64,000 nt of DNA from Scardovia wiggsiae F0424 (GCF_000269605.1 NZ_AKCI01000001.1:868001-932000); one strand, 5' to 3'. Shown: positions 52,166 through 63,121, numbered from the stretch's first letter. Made by a program: numbers and translations. Notes: generated by a model from the letters alone, not told the origin.

Positions 52166-52548
52166 ATTATATATTGCTCATTCGCCATATACTGTCCTTT
52201 GATCAGTAATGTACACTTCTTTTATTTAATCTATATTTATCGGTCGCCTGCAAAACCTTTCGGAATGAACCCTCAACAGACAGTAATACCCATTAGAATC
52301 CCTATCCAGAGCTCCCAATGGGTACCACTAATAGTAGTATAAACAACCCTGCTGACTGAACGGGCATTCCAGGGGAATAAACGAATCGTTTCTGTAAAAA
52401 CATAAATAAGCGCTTACAGAAAACCACCCTTCGGTCAGGACGGCCCAATATCTGACATGGATATCATAGGCCCGTAAGAGAAAACAAAGGCTGATCCTGT
52501 ACACAGATAGCTATCTTTCACGGTCATTTATCCTTAACCATCTATCTC

Positions 52549-52630
52549 TGGTGGTAAAACACGCAGATACAAAATCCATCCTGGTGGTTTTCCACATTTT
52601 TTATTTTTGTATCTGCGTGTCTTACCACCA
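52549..52630 (+). repeat. 82-bp dispersed palindrome, copy 3
   Basis: It has the same arms with one change in the right arm (GTGTCTTACC). The central TTTTCCACA is at 52588-52596, again 39 nt from the left end. It is intergenic, between the apbE region and the surface protein. Confidence 0.9.
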
Positions 52631-52671
52631 TCGTCAAGTCTTATTACGTTCTGCAGATATACAAAATATAC

Positions 52672-52709
52672 AAAAGCGCCCCATCATCCGAAGATGACAG
52701 GGCACTTTT
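52672..52709 (-). terminator. Terminator of the surface protein gene
   Basis: A 17-bp stem with three mismatches (AAAAG-GCCC--TCATC pattern) with loop CGAA is followed on the minus strand by CTTTTGTATATTTTG. It lies about 100 bp after the surface protein stop. Confidence 0.75.
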
Positions 52710-52806
52710 CATATTCTGCTAGTTTCGGCTTTCAGCGGATCGCCTGGGATTTACAGGTACAAACATGGCCGTCAAATCCCCGCTGAATCTGCCTTACCAT
52801 GGCCCC

Positions 52807-55080
52807 CTACTGCAATGTGCTGCGCTTCCTGCCGGCAAAGGTTATACCAGCACCGGCAAGCGCTGCAGCTGCAAACACAAGAACCATAACACCGGAACCT
52901 GTCTGCGCAAGCCGGCCATCCTGTTTCTTACCGGAAGGGGTTGCAGGGACATTCTTCTTAGGTTCTGGCTTAGGCTGCGTCCGCGGCTTTACCTCCGGCC
53001 TGTATTTCACCGTAAAATTGATACCTTCCGGAGCCGCTGCATCAGCCTCATCTGGCTGCTGCACACCGGTCCACTCGAATGCGAACGGGATAGTGCGTCC
53101 GGAAAGTGTAGTCCTGGCGCTGAAGACGCCTGATACAGTACCCCTGATCGTGTAATTCGTATTCGCCTTGGAACCCTTGGCGAATCTTACTCCAGGCACA
53201 TTGACGTACAGGGTATCCTGGAGCTGTTTGATGGTGTCGCTGAGCTGTCTGTAATTCACTATTTTAGATTTGAGCGAGAAGTGCACAGTTACAGTGCGCC
53301 CCTTGTAGAATGTCTGTGCAGGGTCCTGGCTGATTTCAAACCCGGGGGCACCCTCAAGAGTGATCTTGGAGATATCCGTATCACTATACTCCATGCCTTC
53401 AGGAAGGGTAAGCGTAGCGGTGAAACCATAATCTACATTGCTCAGGCCGATCTTTTCAAAACCGCCGGAAGCCTGGCCGTACTTTTCTTCGATTTCTTTC
53501 ATCTGCTTCTTCACAATATCGCGCACATGCAATGCGCCGGACATGGTCAGGACAGACTTCCTGCTGGAAGCAGTATAAACTTCATCATGTTCAGTAACAC
53601 GGGTTTTGCCGGTTTCTGCACCGAGCAGATCAGATGGGAGGTCCATAGGGACAGCCTTCACATAATTCACAGTCAGGGCAAGTGCGTTCGGCTTTACGGA
53701 ATCAGCCTCATCCGGCTTCTGCGCTGCAGTATACGAGTATGCAAACTCGTGTGTGACGCCGTTCTGCGTAGCGGAAGCGCTGAACTTGCCGCCCGCAGCA
53801 CCTTCAATAGTGTAGTCAGTATCCGGTTTTGCATCATCAGTGAAGGTGATGCCACCAACCGTAACGGACAGATCTTTATCAAGGCTATCAATAAGGCTCT
53901 TGAGCCGGGCGAAATCCGTTATGCTTTCCGGATTTTTCAAACCGATAGTGATATTTACCGTCTTGCCGTCTGCAGACACAGTACTGCTCTTTACCTCAAA
54001 CCCGGGGGCACCCTCAAGCGCGGCTGCAACGCGGGACTGGGCATCTGCCATGGTGAATTTGAGCTCTTGAGGGAGGGTGAGCTTAGCATCGAAACTGAAC
54101 TTCACCTTGCTGAGCGCAATATCCGAGAAGAGCTCAGGAGTTTCATTGTACTTTTTGATAACCTCGCCCATCTGGCCTTTAACCAGGTCATTGACGTGCA
54201 GCGTACCGGTCACTGAGAATACGGACTTCTTGCTTTGTGCTGAGAGCACGTAGTTATGTGCAGTGTCGCGGGCAGAACCGTCTACGCTGCCGAGAAGGTC
54301 GGCAGTCAGGTCTGCCGTAGTTTCGCCTTCCGGCAGCGGAGCAGGCTTCGACGGACAGCCTGCCTTGGTGAAATCAGCAGCTTCAACCTTCATAGGCGAA
54401 GATTCATCTACACCTACATGGGTCTTCACGCTGAAGAAACTCCTGCCCGTCCAGAAATCAAGCTTGCCCGAACCGGTGATATACTGCTTTTCAGATGTAG
54501 CGGAAGTAGAATGGTAGCGGATGCTGACACTTACCGTTTTCGCACCCGCGTCCTCCTTAGCCTTGTCAGCAGCATAATTGCGTTTGATAGTAGGCCAGTC
54601 TTCATTCATCTGGAGTGCAAAAGTATAAGAGTTCCCATTCTGTACAGGGGCTTTAACGTTCTTCTTGATCAGATTAGACGTGACTGACACATCCGTACTG
54701 TCAACTACTACGTTGCTGGGGAACGTAAGCGTATAGTAAATGTAAGCATCAGTAGTTTTAGTTTCGTCCCAGGGGAATCCCATCGACGGAAACTTGTCAG
54801 AAAAATCTGACATAGCAGTAGCCAGCGGGATATCAGCTTTCAATGTACCGCTGTATGGGTGCGCAGACGATTTATCCTGGCTGCACTCAGCCTTGGCATC
54901 TGTGCTGAAATACTTGGCGAGCTTAACTTCCAGTTTGCCCGTTTTCAGAGCAGCTGCCTGCCCGCCTGTTGCTGAATCTGTCGCATATGCCGCCTGCGGA
55001 GCAGCCGCCGCTGCCATACCCGCAAAAAGCATTGCAGCAATAACAAGCATGCTGCCAAATATTTTACTTTTAGTTTTCAT
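52807..55080 (-). CDS. LAxTG-anchored surface protein with two repeated domains
   Basis: The 757-residue protein has a signal peptide (KIFGSMLVIAAMLFAGMAAA, cleavage probably after AYA at about 34) and a C-terminal sorting signal LAQTG, hydrophobic stretch and RKRSTLQ. It is therefore likely to be linked to peptidoglycan by sortase. Two related domains of ~215 residues follow each other, each with DLLG, an (S/T)-R/KKSV segment (SAQSKKSVFSVTGTLHV; TASSRKSVLTMSGALHV), ALEGAPGFEV or TLEGAPGFEI, and QKPDEAD/QQPDEAD. A Pro/Lys stalk precedes LAQTG. No enzymatic motif. The ATG at 55080 is preferred over an upstream TTG because GAGAGG lies before it. Ligand unknown. Confidence 0.87.
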   Translation of the reverse strand: MKTKSKIFGSMLVIAAMLFAGMAAAAAPQAAYATDSATGGQAAALKTGKLEVKLAKYFSTDAKAECSQDKSSAHPYSGTLKADIPLATAMSDFSDKFPSMGFPWDETKTTDAYIYYTLTFPSNVVVDSTDVSVTSNLIKKNVKAPVQNGNSYTFALQMNEDWPTIKRNYAADKAKEDAGAKTVSVSIRYHSTSATSEKQYITGSGKLDFWTGRSFFSVKTHVGVDESSPMKVEAADFTKAGCPSKPAPLPEGETTADLTADLLGSVDGSARDTAHNYVLSAQSKKSVFSVTGTLHVNDLVKGQMGEVIKKYNETPELFSDIALSKVKFSFDAKLTLPQELKFTMADAQSRVAAALEGAPGFEVKSSTVSADGKTVNITIGLKNPESITDFARLKSLIDSLDKDLSVTVGGITFTDDAKPDTDYTIEGAAGGKFSASATQNGVTHEFAYSYTAAQKPDEADSVKPNALALTVNYVKAVPMDLPSDLLGAETGKTRVTEHDEVYTASSRKSVLTMSGALHVRDIVKKQMKEIEEKYGQASGGFEKIGLSNVDYGFTATLTLPEGMEYSDTDISKITLEGAPGFEISQDPAQTFYKGRTVTVHFSLKSKIVNYRQLSDTIKQLQDTLYVNVPGVRFAKGSKANTNYTIRGTVSGVFSARTTLSGRTIPFAFEWTGVQQPDEADAAAPEGINFTVKYRPEVKPRTQPKPEPKKNVPATPSGKKQDGRLAQTGSGVMVLVFAAAALAGAGITFAGRKRSTLQ

Positions 55081-55572
55081 TTTTTGTTTTCCTCTCAAAA
55101 AACAACCCTTTTCTGTTTTGCCTATAGTAAGATTACTTTTTACTATACAGCAATATATTTATTATATGCTGACTATAGGAATCCGCAGCGGTGTCGATTC
55201 CGCTGGCGTATTGCCGGGAGCCTTGTATCTGAGCGGTTTAACGCGATCCTGAGTTAAGGGAGCCCGGATCAAGGGCAGTATTTGTTTCTATTTCTAATGC
55301 TTCTATTTTTTATAGACAAAGCTGAGATCGGCCTTCAGATACTGCATCGCACGTTCTTCGCGGTTCTCTCTCCCCCCAAAAAAATAATCCAATAATAAAG
55401 ATTACGAATAAACCATGTGTCACAAGAACCTCCGCGTGTGAATAACGCTTATATGAGTTCCCGTTACACCCCTCTGATAAACGTTACTAACCAGATGCAT
55501 ATCCAAGCACCAGCTTAAGGCACTCTTAATTTGCCCATTAATACACGTTTCTGCGCTCATATGTAAAAAAGA

Positions 55573-55611
55573 GATCCGGTAAAAGTCCCCATGCGGGACG
55601 ATCACCGGATC
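55573..55611 (-). terminator. Orphan terminator-like hairpin
   Basis: Nested stems GATCCGGT/ACCGGATC and GTCCC/GGGAC are followed on the minus strand by TCTTTTTTAC. No minus-strand gene lies upstream of it before the divergent plus-strand gene at 55890, so it may end a short non-coding transcript. The remaining gap 55081-55572 shows no gene I can support. Confidence 0.5.
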
Positions 55612-55695
55612 CGATTCAACATTATAGCACACAGGGGAAAGGAAACTAACCTCTAATACATGTATATATCTTTTATATATCCTTATCTTGGCTCC

Positions 55696-55777
55696 TGGTG
55701 GCAAAACACGCAAATATAAAATTACTTTCGGCGGTTTTCCATATTTTTTGATTTTGTATCTGCGTGTTTTACCACCA
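55696..55777 (+). repeat. 82-bp dispersed palindrome, copy 4 (most diverged)
   Basis: The left arm has three changes (GGCAAAACACGCAAATATAA); the right arm keeps the consensus. The central 9-mer is TTTTCCATA (55735-55743), 39 nt from the left end. It lies upstream of the nuclease lipoprotein gene. Confidence 0.88.
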
Positions 55778-55889
55778 ACAGCTGCATAAGAGTATCCAGG
55801 ATAACCACGAATCGCCGTTGTACTTTATTTTCAGCGACAGGAACTATACTCTAAGTGTCCACTTATTGGTGAGAACAAAGGGAATCAGA

Positions 55890-57008
55890 ATGATAAATCA
55901 AACTGAAAAAAATAATAAAAAAATTAAAAACTCGCGTCCTATGGGAAAATATATCGGTATTTTTACCGCTCTGTGCTTGAGCACCGCACTTATTACGTCC
56001 GGATGCTCAGAAAGCTCATCATCATCAGCGCCTTCCGGCTCCCCGGCCAGCACTCAGTCTGCTACTGCCAGTACCCCTGAAACAACAGATGAGAACGCTA
56101 CGGATGCCCTTGCAAAGCTTGCGGTCAAAGGCCGCGCGCCCAAAACCGGATATTCACGCGACCAGTTCTCCCACGGCTGGGAGGACGTTGACCATAATGG
56201 ATGCGATACCAGAAATGATATCCTCAACAGGGATCTGACCAATAAAACTTACCGCAAAGGCACGCACGACTGTGTCGTCCTTACCGGTACGCTGAACGAC
56301 CCCTACACCGGGACAACGATAGATTTCCAGCGCGGGAACGATACAAGCACTAAAGTGCAGATCGACCATGTCGTAGCCCTTTCTGATGCCTGGCAGACCG
56401 GTGCGCAGCAGCTTACCGAAGACCAGCGCAAGAACTTCGCGAATGACCCTTACAACCTTCTGGCTGTACAGGGCGAGGCCAATACTCAGAAGTCAGACGG
56501 GGACGCTGCCACATGGCTGCCCGGCAACAAAAGCTACCGCTGCCAGTACGTGGCACGCCAGATCGGCGTAAAGTACAAGTACAATCTGTGGGTAACACAG
56601 GCTGAGAAAGATGCGATGTCACAGGTGCTGGAGACCTGCCCTGCGCAGAAGATGCCCAAGGACCCCGGTACTGTATCAGATTCCGTCCCATATACACAGC
56701 AGAGCACCCAGGAGGAAAGCACCCCATCCCAGGAGAACCCGGATACTTCCAATCCCGAAAATAATAATTCGTCTGAGGCCCCTTCCTCACCTGCAGCCCC
56801 TGCCCCGGCACCGGCACCTTCGACCCCAGCCGCACCGAGGAAGCGCACACAGCGGCGTACCGCACCTTCTGCTCCGCAGCGGTCGAACGTTTACTACAGG
56901 AACTGTGCAGCAGCAAGGGCAGCAGGGGCAGCGCCGCTATACAGAGGCCAGCCCGGATACCGTCCGCAACTTGACCGCGATGGAGACGGCATCGCGTGCG
57001 AGAAGTAA
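55890..57008 (+). CDS. Secreted HNH nuclease lipoprotein with Excalibur motif
   Basis: The 372-residue protein starts with a charged segment and a lipoprotein signal, LCLSTALITSGCSESS, with the lipid-bearing Cys at 39. A Ser/Thr-rich linker leads to a DUF1524/HNH nuclease: GWEDVDHNGCDTRNDILNRD, VQIDHVVALSDAWQTGAQ with the catalytic DH, NDPYNLLAVQGEANTQKSD with the Asn. After a Pro/Ala-rich spacer comes an Excalibur calcium-binding end, QLDRDGDGIACEK. It probably degrades extracellular DNA at the cell surface. I start at 55890 and not further up, since the upstream frame runs into the palindrome repeat. Confidence 0.88.
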   Translation: MINQTEKNNKKIKNSRPMGKYIGIFTALCLSTALITSGCSESSSSSAPSGSPASTQSATASTPETTDENATDALAKLAVKGRAPKTGYSRDQFSHGWEDVDHNGCDTRNDILNRDLTNKTYRKGTHDCVVLTGTLNDPYTGTTIDFQRGNDTSTKVQIDHVVALSDAWQTGAQQLTEDQRKNFANDPYNLLAVQGEANTQKSDGDAATWLPGNKSYRCQYVARQIGVKYKYNLWVTQAEKDAMSQVLETCPAQKMPKDPGTVSDSVPYTQQSTQEESTPSQENPDTSNPENNNSSEAPSSPAAPAPAPAPSTPAAPRKRTQRRTAPSAPQRSNVYYRNCAAARAAGAAPLYRGQPGYRPQLDRDGDGIACEK

Positions 57009-57244
57009 CCCGCTGTAGCCATCAGTCCCGCCTGTCGGCAGCAGCTGCATCCATTGGATCGTGCTGCTGCTAGCGGGATTTGGCAACCTTCCCTGTTACT
57101 GTACGCAAGCCGCGGCTGACAGATGACATTGACCTGCTCGGCGAAGCAATAGCAGTGCTCCGATGGAGCTTATCCAATATGTAGGGTTACCGGCATCATA
57201 TACGTATATATGCAGATGCGATATAAATCCTTCCGGCGCAGGAT

Positions 57245-58084
57245 TTACTTTTTTAAAAACTCCAAAATCCTGTGATTGAAATCTTTTGCCTCTATATAGG
57301 CAGCATGGCCGAAATCCCTGTACTCATAATACTCCGCATCAGCAATCCCTTCTTTCAATGCCCTGGCACCGCTGACTCCCAGCACTTTATCCCCGGCGGC
57401 GCCAATAACTAAAACAGGGCATGTGATCTGACGCAGCTTATCAGTAAAGTTAAAGTTTTCAATGGCCTTAGCCTGGATAATAAAACGCGGAAGATCAGCA
57501 TTGCGGCCAAGCATGCTCATCAGACCAGCTAACATCTTCAGCCATATTTTATGGCGGCGCACATAACGTTCGGAGTAAGCTCTGTCCAAAGAATCGTAAG
57601 CCAGCGGATACAAAGCATTGCGTTCCGCCAAACTGATCCATTTGTCCATCGTACTTTTGCTGGTCTCAGTATTCCTGCCTAAAGTCACCGCTAAAACCAG
57701 CCTGCTGACAATCTCAGGATGCCCGACAGTTAAAACCTGTGCAATCATACCGCCCTGTGAAACCCCGACTATATCTGCCTTACGGACACCTAACTGACAT
57801 AATGCCTGATAAATATCCTGAGCCATTTGTCTGATAGTATAGTTATCCGGCAGTTTTTCTTTGCGCTCAAACAGCAGCACTTTATATTCTTTTCCAAATT
57901 GCCGATAAAAATACGACATCTGCTGCGCCTTGCCTTTGATACCCTGCAAACTTAAACCGGCAATCAGCACAAGCCATCTGCCCCCCTTCCCGAATGTTAC
58001 GTAATCCATTGTACTGCCGTTGATCAGTAATTTTTTATTTTTAGCGTTATACATAGTCCCGTACCGCCCTTTCCCCATTGCCAT
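57245..58084 (-). CDS. Alpha/beta hydrolase
   Basis: The 279-residue protein has the nucleophile elbow DIVGVSQGGMIAQVLT (GxSxG), an oxyanion region LVLIAGLSLQGIKG, an acid in CPVLVIGAAGDKVLG and the catalytic His in YRDFGHAAYIEAKDFNHRI. It is soluble, without signal peptide. The codon use is AT-richer and more Lys-rich than the backbone, closer to Firmicutes, which suggests transfer. A start at MYNAKNKKLL (58054) is equally possible. Substrate unknown. Confidence 0.85.
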   Translation of the reverse strand: MAMGKGRYGTMYNAKNKKLLINGSTMDYVTFGKGGRWLVLIAGLSLQGIKGKAQQMSYFYRQFGKEYKVLLFERKEKLPDNYTIRQMAQDIYQALCQLGVRKADIVGVSQGGMIAQVLTVGHPEIVSRLVLAVTLGRNTETSKSTMDKWISLAERNALYPLAYDSLDRAYSERYVRRHKIWLKMLAGLMSMLGRNADLPRFIIQAKAIENFNFTDKLRQITCPVLVIGAAGDKVLGVSGARALKEGIADAEYYEYRDFGHAAYIEAKDFNHRILEFLKK

Positions 58085-58289
58085 TGTGCTTATTTGATAA
58101 TCTGCATCGCACAGTAACGGATCAGTAGGGATATTCTAGCACGTACAGACATCGCCTATTTAAAGAATAGAGTTCTGTTTCGAAACTTCTCAATGCAGTC
58201 TACTCTGCATAGCAGCAGCCGGCGCCGCCACCCTCCCTCGTCCGCTTTACGTCGGCTCCACGTCTGTAATAACGGCTATCCTTTAAATC

Positions 58290-59576
58290 ATGCTTGATAT
58301 TCAATTTGTCCGCGAAAACCCTGACGTGGTAAAGGAATCCCAGCGCAAGCGCGGGGAGTCCGTGGAGCTGGTCGATGACGTGCTCCGGTACGATAAGGTC
58401 CGGCGCGATTCCCTGTCTGATTATGAAAATACCCGTGCCGAACAGAAGCGCATCGGCAAAACGGTAGCTGCTGCATCCGCCGAAGAACGGCCTGCCATTA
58501 TTGCCAGGACTAAAGAGCTCGCAGGAAAAGTCTCAGAGTATAAAGAAGCTGCAGATAAGGCAACGGAAGAATACACGGCCGCTATGTGGAAACTGTCCAA
58601 TATAGTTGAGCCGGAAGCCCCTGAGGGCGGGGAAGACGATTATATAGTCGTTAAAAAGGTTGGGGAGCTGCGTGATTTCAGGGCAGAAGGCTTTGAGCCG
58701 AAAAACCATCTGGAGCTTGGCGAAGGTGTTGCCGGGATAGATATGAAACGCGGAGTGAAAGTTTCCGGGTCGCGTTTTTACTTCCTGCGCGGGGCTGTAG
58801 CCCGGCTTGAGCTCGCCATGCTGACTATGGGCGTTGACCAGGCGGAAAAGCACGGTTTCATCATGGCGACTGCCCCGACCCTCGTGCGCCCGGAGATCAT
58901 GGCCGGCACAGGCTTCCTGAACTCGCATGCCGATGAGATATACAGGCTGCGGGAACCTGATGACCAGTATCTTGTAGGCACATCGGAAGTTGCACTCGCC
59001 GGGATGCATGAAGATGAGATCCTTGATCTGAGCAATGGCCCGCTGCGGTATGCCGGCTGGTCAAGCTGCTACCGTCGCGAAGCAGGGTCGGCAGGCAAAG
59101 ACACAATGGGCATTATCCGCGTACACCAGTTCAACAAAGTAGAGATGTTCGTATACTGCAGGCAGGAAGATTCCCGTGCTGAGCACCAGCATCTGCTGGA
59201 GATGGAACAGGAGATGCTGGCGAAAGTAGAGGTCCCATACCGCATCATCGACACGGCTGCAGGCGATCTGGGAGCCTCTGCCGCCAGGAAATTCGACTGT
59301 GAGGCATGGGTGCCGACACAGGGACGCTACCGCGAGCTTACCAGCACATCAAACTGCACCGAATACCAGGCACGCCGCCTGAATATCCGCGAGCGTATGG
59401 AAGAAGGCGGCACCCGTGCCGTTGCCACGCTGAATGGGACGCTGGCAACAACACGCTGGCTGGTAGCTATCCTGGAGAACCATCAGCAGAAAGACGGCTC
59501 TGTCGAGATCCCTGAAGCCCTACGGCCATATATGGGCGGAAAAGAAGCTATTGAACCGACGGCATGGGAGTCATAA
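58290..59576 (+). CDS. serS: Seryl-tRNA synthetase
   Basis: It charges tRNA-Ser. The 428-residue protein has the N-terminal coiled-coil arm (about 30-100, [20 protein letters not shown]), the class II motif 1 region, [19 protein letters not shown], motif 2 [20 protein letters not shown], and motif 3 [26 protein letters not shown] lies 7 nt before the ATG and no Shine-Dalgarno is visible, so it is likely leaderless. tRNA-Ser follows 115 bp downstream on the same strand. Confidence 0.95.
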   Translation: MLDIQFVRENPDVVKESQRKRGESVELVDDVLRYDKVRRDSLSDYENTRAEQKRIGKTVAAASAEERPAIIARTKELAGKVSEYKEAADKATEEYTAAMWKLSNIVEPEAPEGGEDDYIVVKKVGELRDFRAEGFEPKNHLELGEGVAGIDMKRGVKVSGSRFYFLRGAVARLELAMLTMGVDQAEKHGFIMATAPTLVRPEIMAGTGFLNSHADEIYRLREPDDQYLVGTSEVALAGMHEDEILDLSNGPLRYAGWSSCYRREAGSAGKDTMGIIRVHQFNKVEMFVYCRQEDSRAEHQHLLEMEQEMLAKVEVPYRIIDTAAGDLGASAARKFDCEAWVPTQGRYRELTSTSNCTEYQARRLNIRERMEEGGTRAVATLNGTLATTRWLVAILENHQQKDGSVEIPEALRPYMGGKEAIEPTAWES

Positions 59577-59690
59577 ACGGTTTCAGGCCTCCAGCGTGTT
59601 GCGCCTATTTTCTGACCAATACGTGCAGTATTATTAAAGCCTGTGCATCGGGAATGGACGAAAGAGCCTCCTGATGCACATGAAAATAGA

Positions 59691-59773
59691 GGACAGGTGT
59701 CCGAGCGGTCGAAGGAAACGGTCTTGAAAACCGTCGAACGAAAGTTCCGTGGGTTCGAATCCCACCCTGTCCG
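59691..59773 (+). tRNA. tRNA-Ser (TGA)
   Basis: The acceptor is GGACAGG / CCTGTCC, the anticodon loop CTTGAAA (TGA), a long variable arm follows as expected for serine, the T-arm is GTGGG / CCCAC with TTCGAAT, and the discriminator is G. Confidence 0.95.
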
Positions 59774-59778
59774 CCCCA

Positions 59779-59813
59779 GCCCTCACAGTACATCTGCTGT
59801 GAGGGCTTATTTT
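59779..59813 (+). terminator. Terminator after tRNA-Ser
   Basis: The 10-bp perfect stem GCCCTCACAG / CTGTGAGGGC is followed by TTATTTTA. From here to 60081 I see only an A-rich stretch without gene. Confidence 0.85.
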
Positions 59814-60081
59814 ATGTCGGAGCCGCAGGATAACGCGCATAATACCGGCCTCCATCCAAACCATGTATATAATATAAATGTGGCAGAATCAGGCACAATA
59901 AAGCAGGATTTAAACAACAAAAAACACAACAAAAACAAGCGCACAAACCGTGACGGCTTAGTTAATCACAATTAATTATTCCTCCAAGACATTCCCTGTT
60001 CCTGCCTTGCGTTCGTGCAGAATCAGGGGATTTTTCCTGCAGCACCCGCCCGCGGACAGGATTTGAGGCATACTGATAGTT

Positions 60082-61371
60082 ATGGTCCAAGGACAGATAA
60101 TAGCAGCCCTGTGTATCGCGGCAGTGCTTATTGCGGTTGCTGCAGCAGCAGGCCTTATTGTGCTGCTGCGCCGCCGCCACGAGATCACCCAGGCAGGGCA
60201 GCGCTACGGCGATAAGGTCAGCTACGCCTTTATTATCAATCCTTCAAAACCACAGGCCCGGGCAACCAGGGCATATATAGAACGGTATTGTGAAAGCCAT
60301 GGCATAACCAACGAAATTTTTATTGATACGAAACTCGATAAAGACGGCTATGTCTGTGCAAAGGAAGCCCTCGAACGCTATAATGCAGATGTTGTTATTG
60401 CATGCGGCGGCGACGGCACGGTACGCACCGCTGCAAGCGCGATGTCGGGGACAACACACGCATTCGGCATCATACCTATCGGCACCGGAAACCTTTTTGC
60501 ACGCAATATGGGGATCCCTGTAGACAATATAGAAGCTGCAATGACGATTGCCACGTCGCATGGATCACGCAGAGTCGATATGGGACGCATGGCCCTTCTG
60601 GACTCGGATGACCCTGGGCATAAACACGGCTTCCTTATTATTGCCGGCGTCGGTTTTGATGCCCAGATGATTGACGACACCGATCCGAACCTGAAAAAAT
60701 CAATCAGCTGGTTTGCTTACTTCTGGGGGGCATTCAAGCATCTGTTCGGGTCCCGGAACCGCGGGACGGTCATCCTCACGGAAGCCGACGGGACAATGCA
60801 CGAAATGCGCGGGGAAACTTTCCGCACATTCATGGCAGGAAACTGCGGGAGGATACCCGGATTTACGCTTATGCCGGACGCCCGCTACAATGACGGCATA
60901 CTGGATTTTGAAACGATCGATACTACTCACGGCTTATGGGGATGGTTCAACCTCCTCGTTGATGTTATCCATCAGACACTTACCAGACGTTCTGAGCAAA
61001 GCCCGATATCACAAAAATCAAAAGTAAGACAATATCAGGGCAGCAGTGCAGAGATCATGCTTGATAAACCTGTGCTGGCAGAAGTTGATGGGGATATCCT
61101 TGAAAAGACGCAGCATATCCGTTTTACTGTTGACCACAACTCGCTGATAGTCCGGGCACCTCAAACGGGCGGAGCTGTTGACGCAACAGGGGTCCTCTCC
61201 CCCATTACCGGCAGCACCGGGGATACTGCTGCGGCGGACGCAAACCCGGTTTCGGCGGATCCCGGGCCGGTGTCAGGGCAGCCCCAGACGGCTGCATCAG
61301 AAAACACCAGTACAGCAGTCCGTGCTGATATCCCGGAACAGCCAGGGACCGGCAGCAGCCTGCTTATGTGA
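60082..61371 (+). CDS. Diacylglycerol kinase family lipid kinase
   Basis: The 429-residue protein has an N-terminal membrane helix (IIAALCIAAVLIAVAAAAGL) and then the DAGK catalytic domain: YAFIINPSKPQARATRAYIE, the ATP-binding VVIACGGDGTVRTAAS, IIPIGTGNLFARNMG, and GFLIIAGVGFDAQMIDDTD. A Ser/Ala/Thr-rich tail of ~60 residues ends the protein. It phosphorylates a membrane lipid such as diacylglycerol or undecaprenol. CATACT lies 7 nt before the ATG, suggesting leaderless initiation. Confidence 0.9.
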   Translation: MVQGQIIAALCIAAVLIAVAAAAGLIVLLRRRHEITQAGQRYGDKVSYAFIINPSKPQARATRAYIERYCESHGITNEIFIDTKLDKDGYVCAKEALERYNADVVIACGGDGTVRTAASAMSGTTHAFGIIPIGTGNLFARNMGIPVDNIEAAMTIATSHGSRRVDMGRMALLDSDDPGHKHGFLIIAGVGFDAQMIDDTDPNLKKSISWFAYFWGAFKHLFGSRNRGTVILTEADGTMHEMRGETFRTFMAGNCGRIPGFTLMPDARYNDGILDFETIDTTHGLWGWFNLLVDVIHQTLTRRSEQSPISQKSKVRQYQGSSAEIMLDKPVLAEVDGDILEKTQHIRFTVDHNSLIVRAPQTGGAVDATGVLSPITGSTGDTAAADANPVSADPGPVSGQPQTAASENTSTAVRADIPEQPGTGSSLLM

Positions 61372-61444
61372 AATCCGTATGGACCGCTATAAAAATCCAT
61401 AATATTTTAAGGTTTGCGTCGGCTTGGCGTGGCACAATAGATAT

Positions 61445-63121
61445 ATGGTTGCGAATAATGCGGGAATGCCCGCCACCCCAGAAGATCTGATCAATGTTGA
61501 CGAGGTCCTAGGCTCATACTATGACCTTATCCCTGATGCTGCTGTACCTGAGCAGAGAGTTGCTTTCGGTACATCCGGGCATCGCGGCTCCAGTTTGAAA
61601 ACATCCTTCAATGAAGCCCATATCGTTGCGATAACCCAAGCGATTGCCGAATATCGCGCCCAGGCCCATATTGACGGCCCGCTCTATATTGGGCGGGACA
61701 CCCATGCGCTCAGCCTCCCTGCGTGGAAAACTGCAATTGAAGTACTTACCGCCAATGGTGTGCACGTGCGTATTGATTCACGCGATGACTACACCCCAAC
61801 GCCAACTGTCTCACAGGCGATTCTGACACATAACCGCGCGACGGACGGCACACAGCGTTTCAGCGGCCCTGACCTTGCTGACGGTATTGTGGTTACCCCA
61901 TCGCATAACCCGCCAACTGACGGCGGCTTCAAATACGACCCTCCAACAGGGGGCCCTGCACCTGCTGAAACAACGAATGCTATTGCGCAGCGGGCAAACG
62001 AGCTCCTCCCCGACTGGAAGAATATAGCCCGTATCCCGTTCAGCCAGGCAATCGCTTCAGACCTTATTGAGCGTTTCGATTACCGGGAACACTATGTTGA
62101 TGATCTGAAGAATGTTATTGATTTCCAGCTTATTAAAGATTCCGGGGTACGCCTGGGCATTGACCCGCTCGGCGGAGCATCGGTCAATTACTGGGACCTT
62201 ATCAACGAAAAATACGGGCTTAATATTGGCGTAGTCAACCCCAAAGTTGACCCCCAGTGGTCCTTCATGACGATTGACCATGACGGCAAGATACGCATGG
62301 ATCCAAGCTCCCCCTACGCTATGAAAGGCCTTGTAGACCGCCTTAATGCAGGGGCCTGGGACCAGTATGACCTTGTAGGCGGGACAGACCCCGACGCCGA
62401 CCGCCACGGCATCGTATGCCCCGGTACCGGTGTTATGAACCCTAACCATTACATAGCCGTATGTGTGGAATACCTGTTCGGAGGAAACCGCCCGGGATGG
62501 CCGGCAGGTGCGGGCGTAGGTAAAACACTTGTATCGTCATCGCTTATTGACCGTGTAGCTGCTTCGATCAACGCCAGGCTTGTAGAAGTCCCCGTAGGCT
62601 TCAAATGGTTCGTTGACCCGCTGTTCAACGGCGAAGTAGGTTTCGGCGGAGAGGAAAGTTCCGGCATGAGTTTCCTCCGCTTTGACGGCCATGTATGGAC
62701 TACCGATAAGGATGGCATCATCCCCGACCTCCTTGCTGCAGAGATCACTGCCAAAACAGGTAAGAACCCAGGGCAGCTCCATGAGGAACAGGTAGCGCGT
62801 TTTGGCGAAAGCTGGTACAAGCGTGTAGATACGCCCACGACCCTGGAGCAGAAGCAGAAGTTTGCCGGCCTTACGCCGCAGTCGGTAACAGATACCGTTC
62901 TCGGCGGAGAGCCTATTGAACAGAAAATGACCGAGGCTCCCGGCAATAATGCACCGATCGGCGGGATCAAGGTAACGACTAAGGATAACTGGTTCGCTGC
63001 CCGTCCATCCGGTACGGAAAATATTTATAAGGTATATGCGGAGTCCTTCGTGTCTGAAGAGGTCCTGGACACAGTGCTTGAAGAAGCCGCATCCGTAGTA
63101 GATAAAGCTCTGGAAGGCTGA
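61445..63121 (+). CDS. pgm: Phosphoglucomutase (alpha-D-glucose phosphate-specific)
   Basis: It interconverts glucose-1-P and glucose-6-P. The 558-residue protein has [20 protein letters not shown], the phosphoserine loop [16 protein letters not shown], the metal-binding [14 protein letters not shown], the sugar-specificity loop [14 protein letters not shown] and the phosphate-binding [10 protein letters not shown]. The ATG at 61445 lies 6 nt after CACAAT and is preferred to an in-frame upstream start. The neighbour upstream is the lipid kinase, on the same strand. Confidence 0.95.
   Translation: MVANNAGMPATPEDLINVDEVLGSYYDLIPDAAVPEQRVAFGTSGHRGSSLKTSFNEAHIVAITQAIAEYRAQAHIDGPLYIGRDTHALSLPAWKTAIEVLTANGVHVRIDSRDDYTPTPTVSQAILTHNRATDGTQRFSGPDLADGIVVTPSHNPPTDGGFKYDPPTGGPAPAETTNAIAQRANELLPDWKNIARIPFSQAIASDLIERFDYREHYVDDLKNVIDFQLIKDSGVRLGIDPLGGASVNYWDLINEKYGLNIGVVNPKVDPQWSFMTIDHDGKIRMDPSSPYAMKGLVDRLNAGAWDQYDLVGGTDPDADRHGIVCPGTGVMNPNHYIAVCVEYLFGGNRPGWPAGAGVGKTLVSSSLIDRVAASINARLVEVPVGFKWFVDPLFNGEVGFGGEESSGMSFLRFDGHVWTTDKDGIIPDLLAAEITAKTGKNPGQLHEEQVARFGESWYKRVDTPTTLEQKQKFAGLTPQSVTDTVLGGEPIEQKMTEAPGNNAPIGGIKVTTKDNWFAARPSGTENIYKVYAESFVSEEVLDTVLEEAASVVDKALEG

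Noticed and set aside
55420-55713. 97-codon minus-strand frame
   Set aside because: It runs through the terminator hairpin, has no ribosome-binding site and no protein-like pattern.
59643-59975. Plus-strand frame across tRNA-Ser
   Set aside because: It includes the tRNA and its terminator and is a chance frame.
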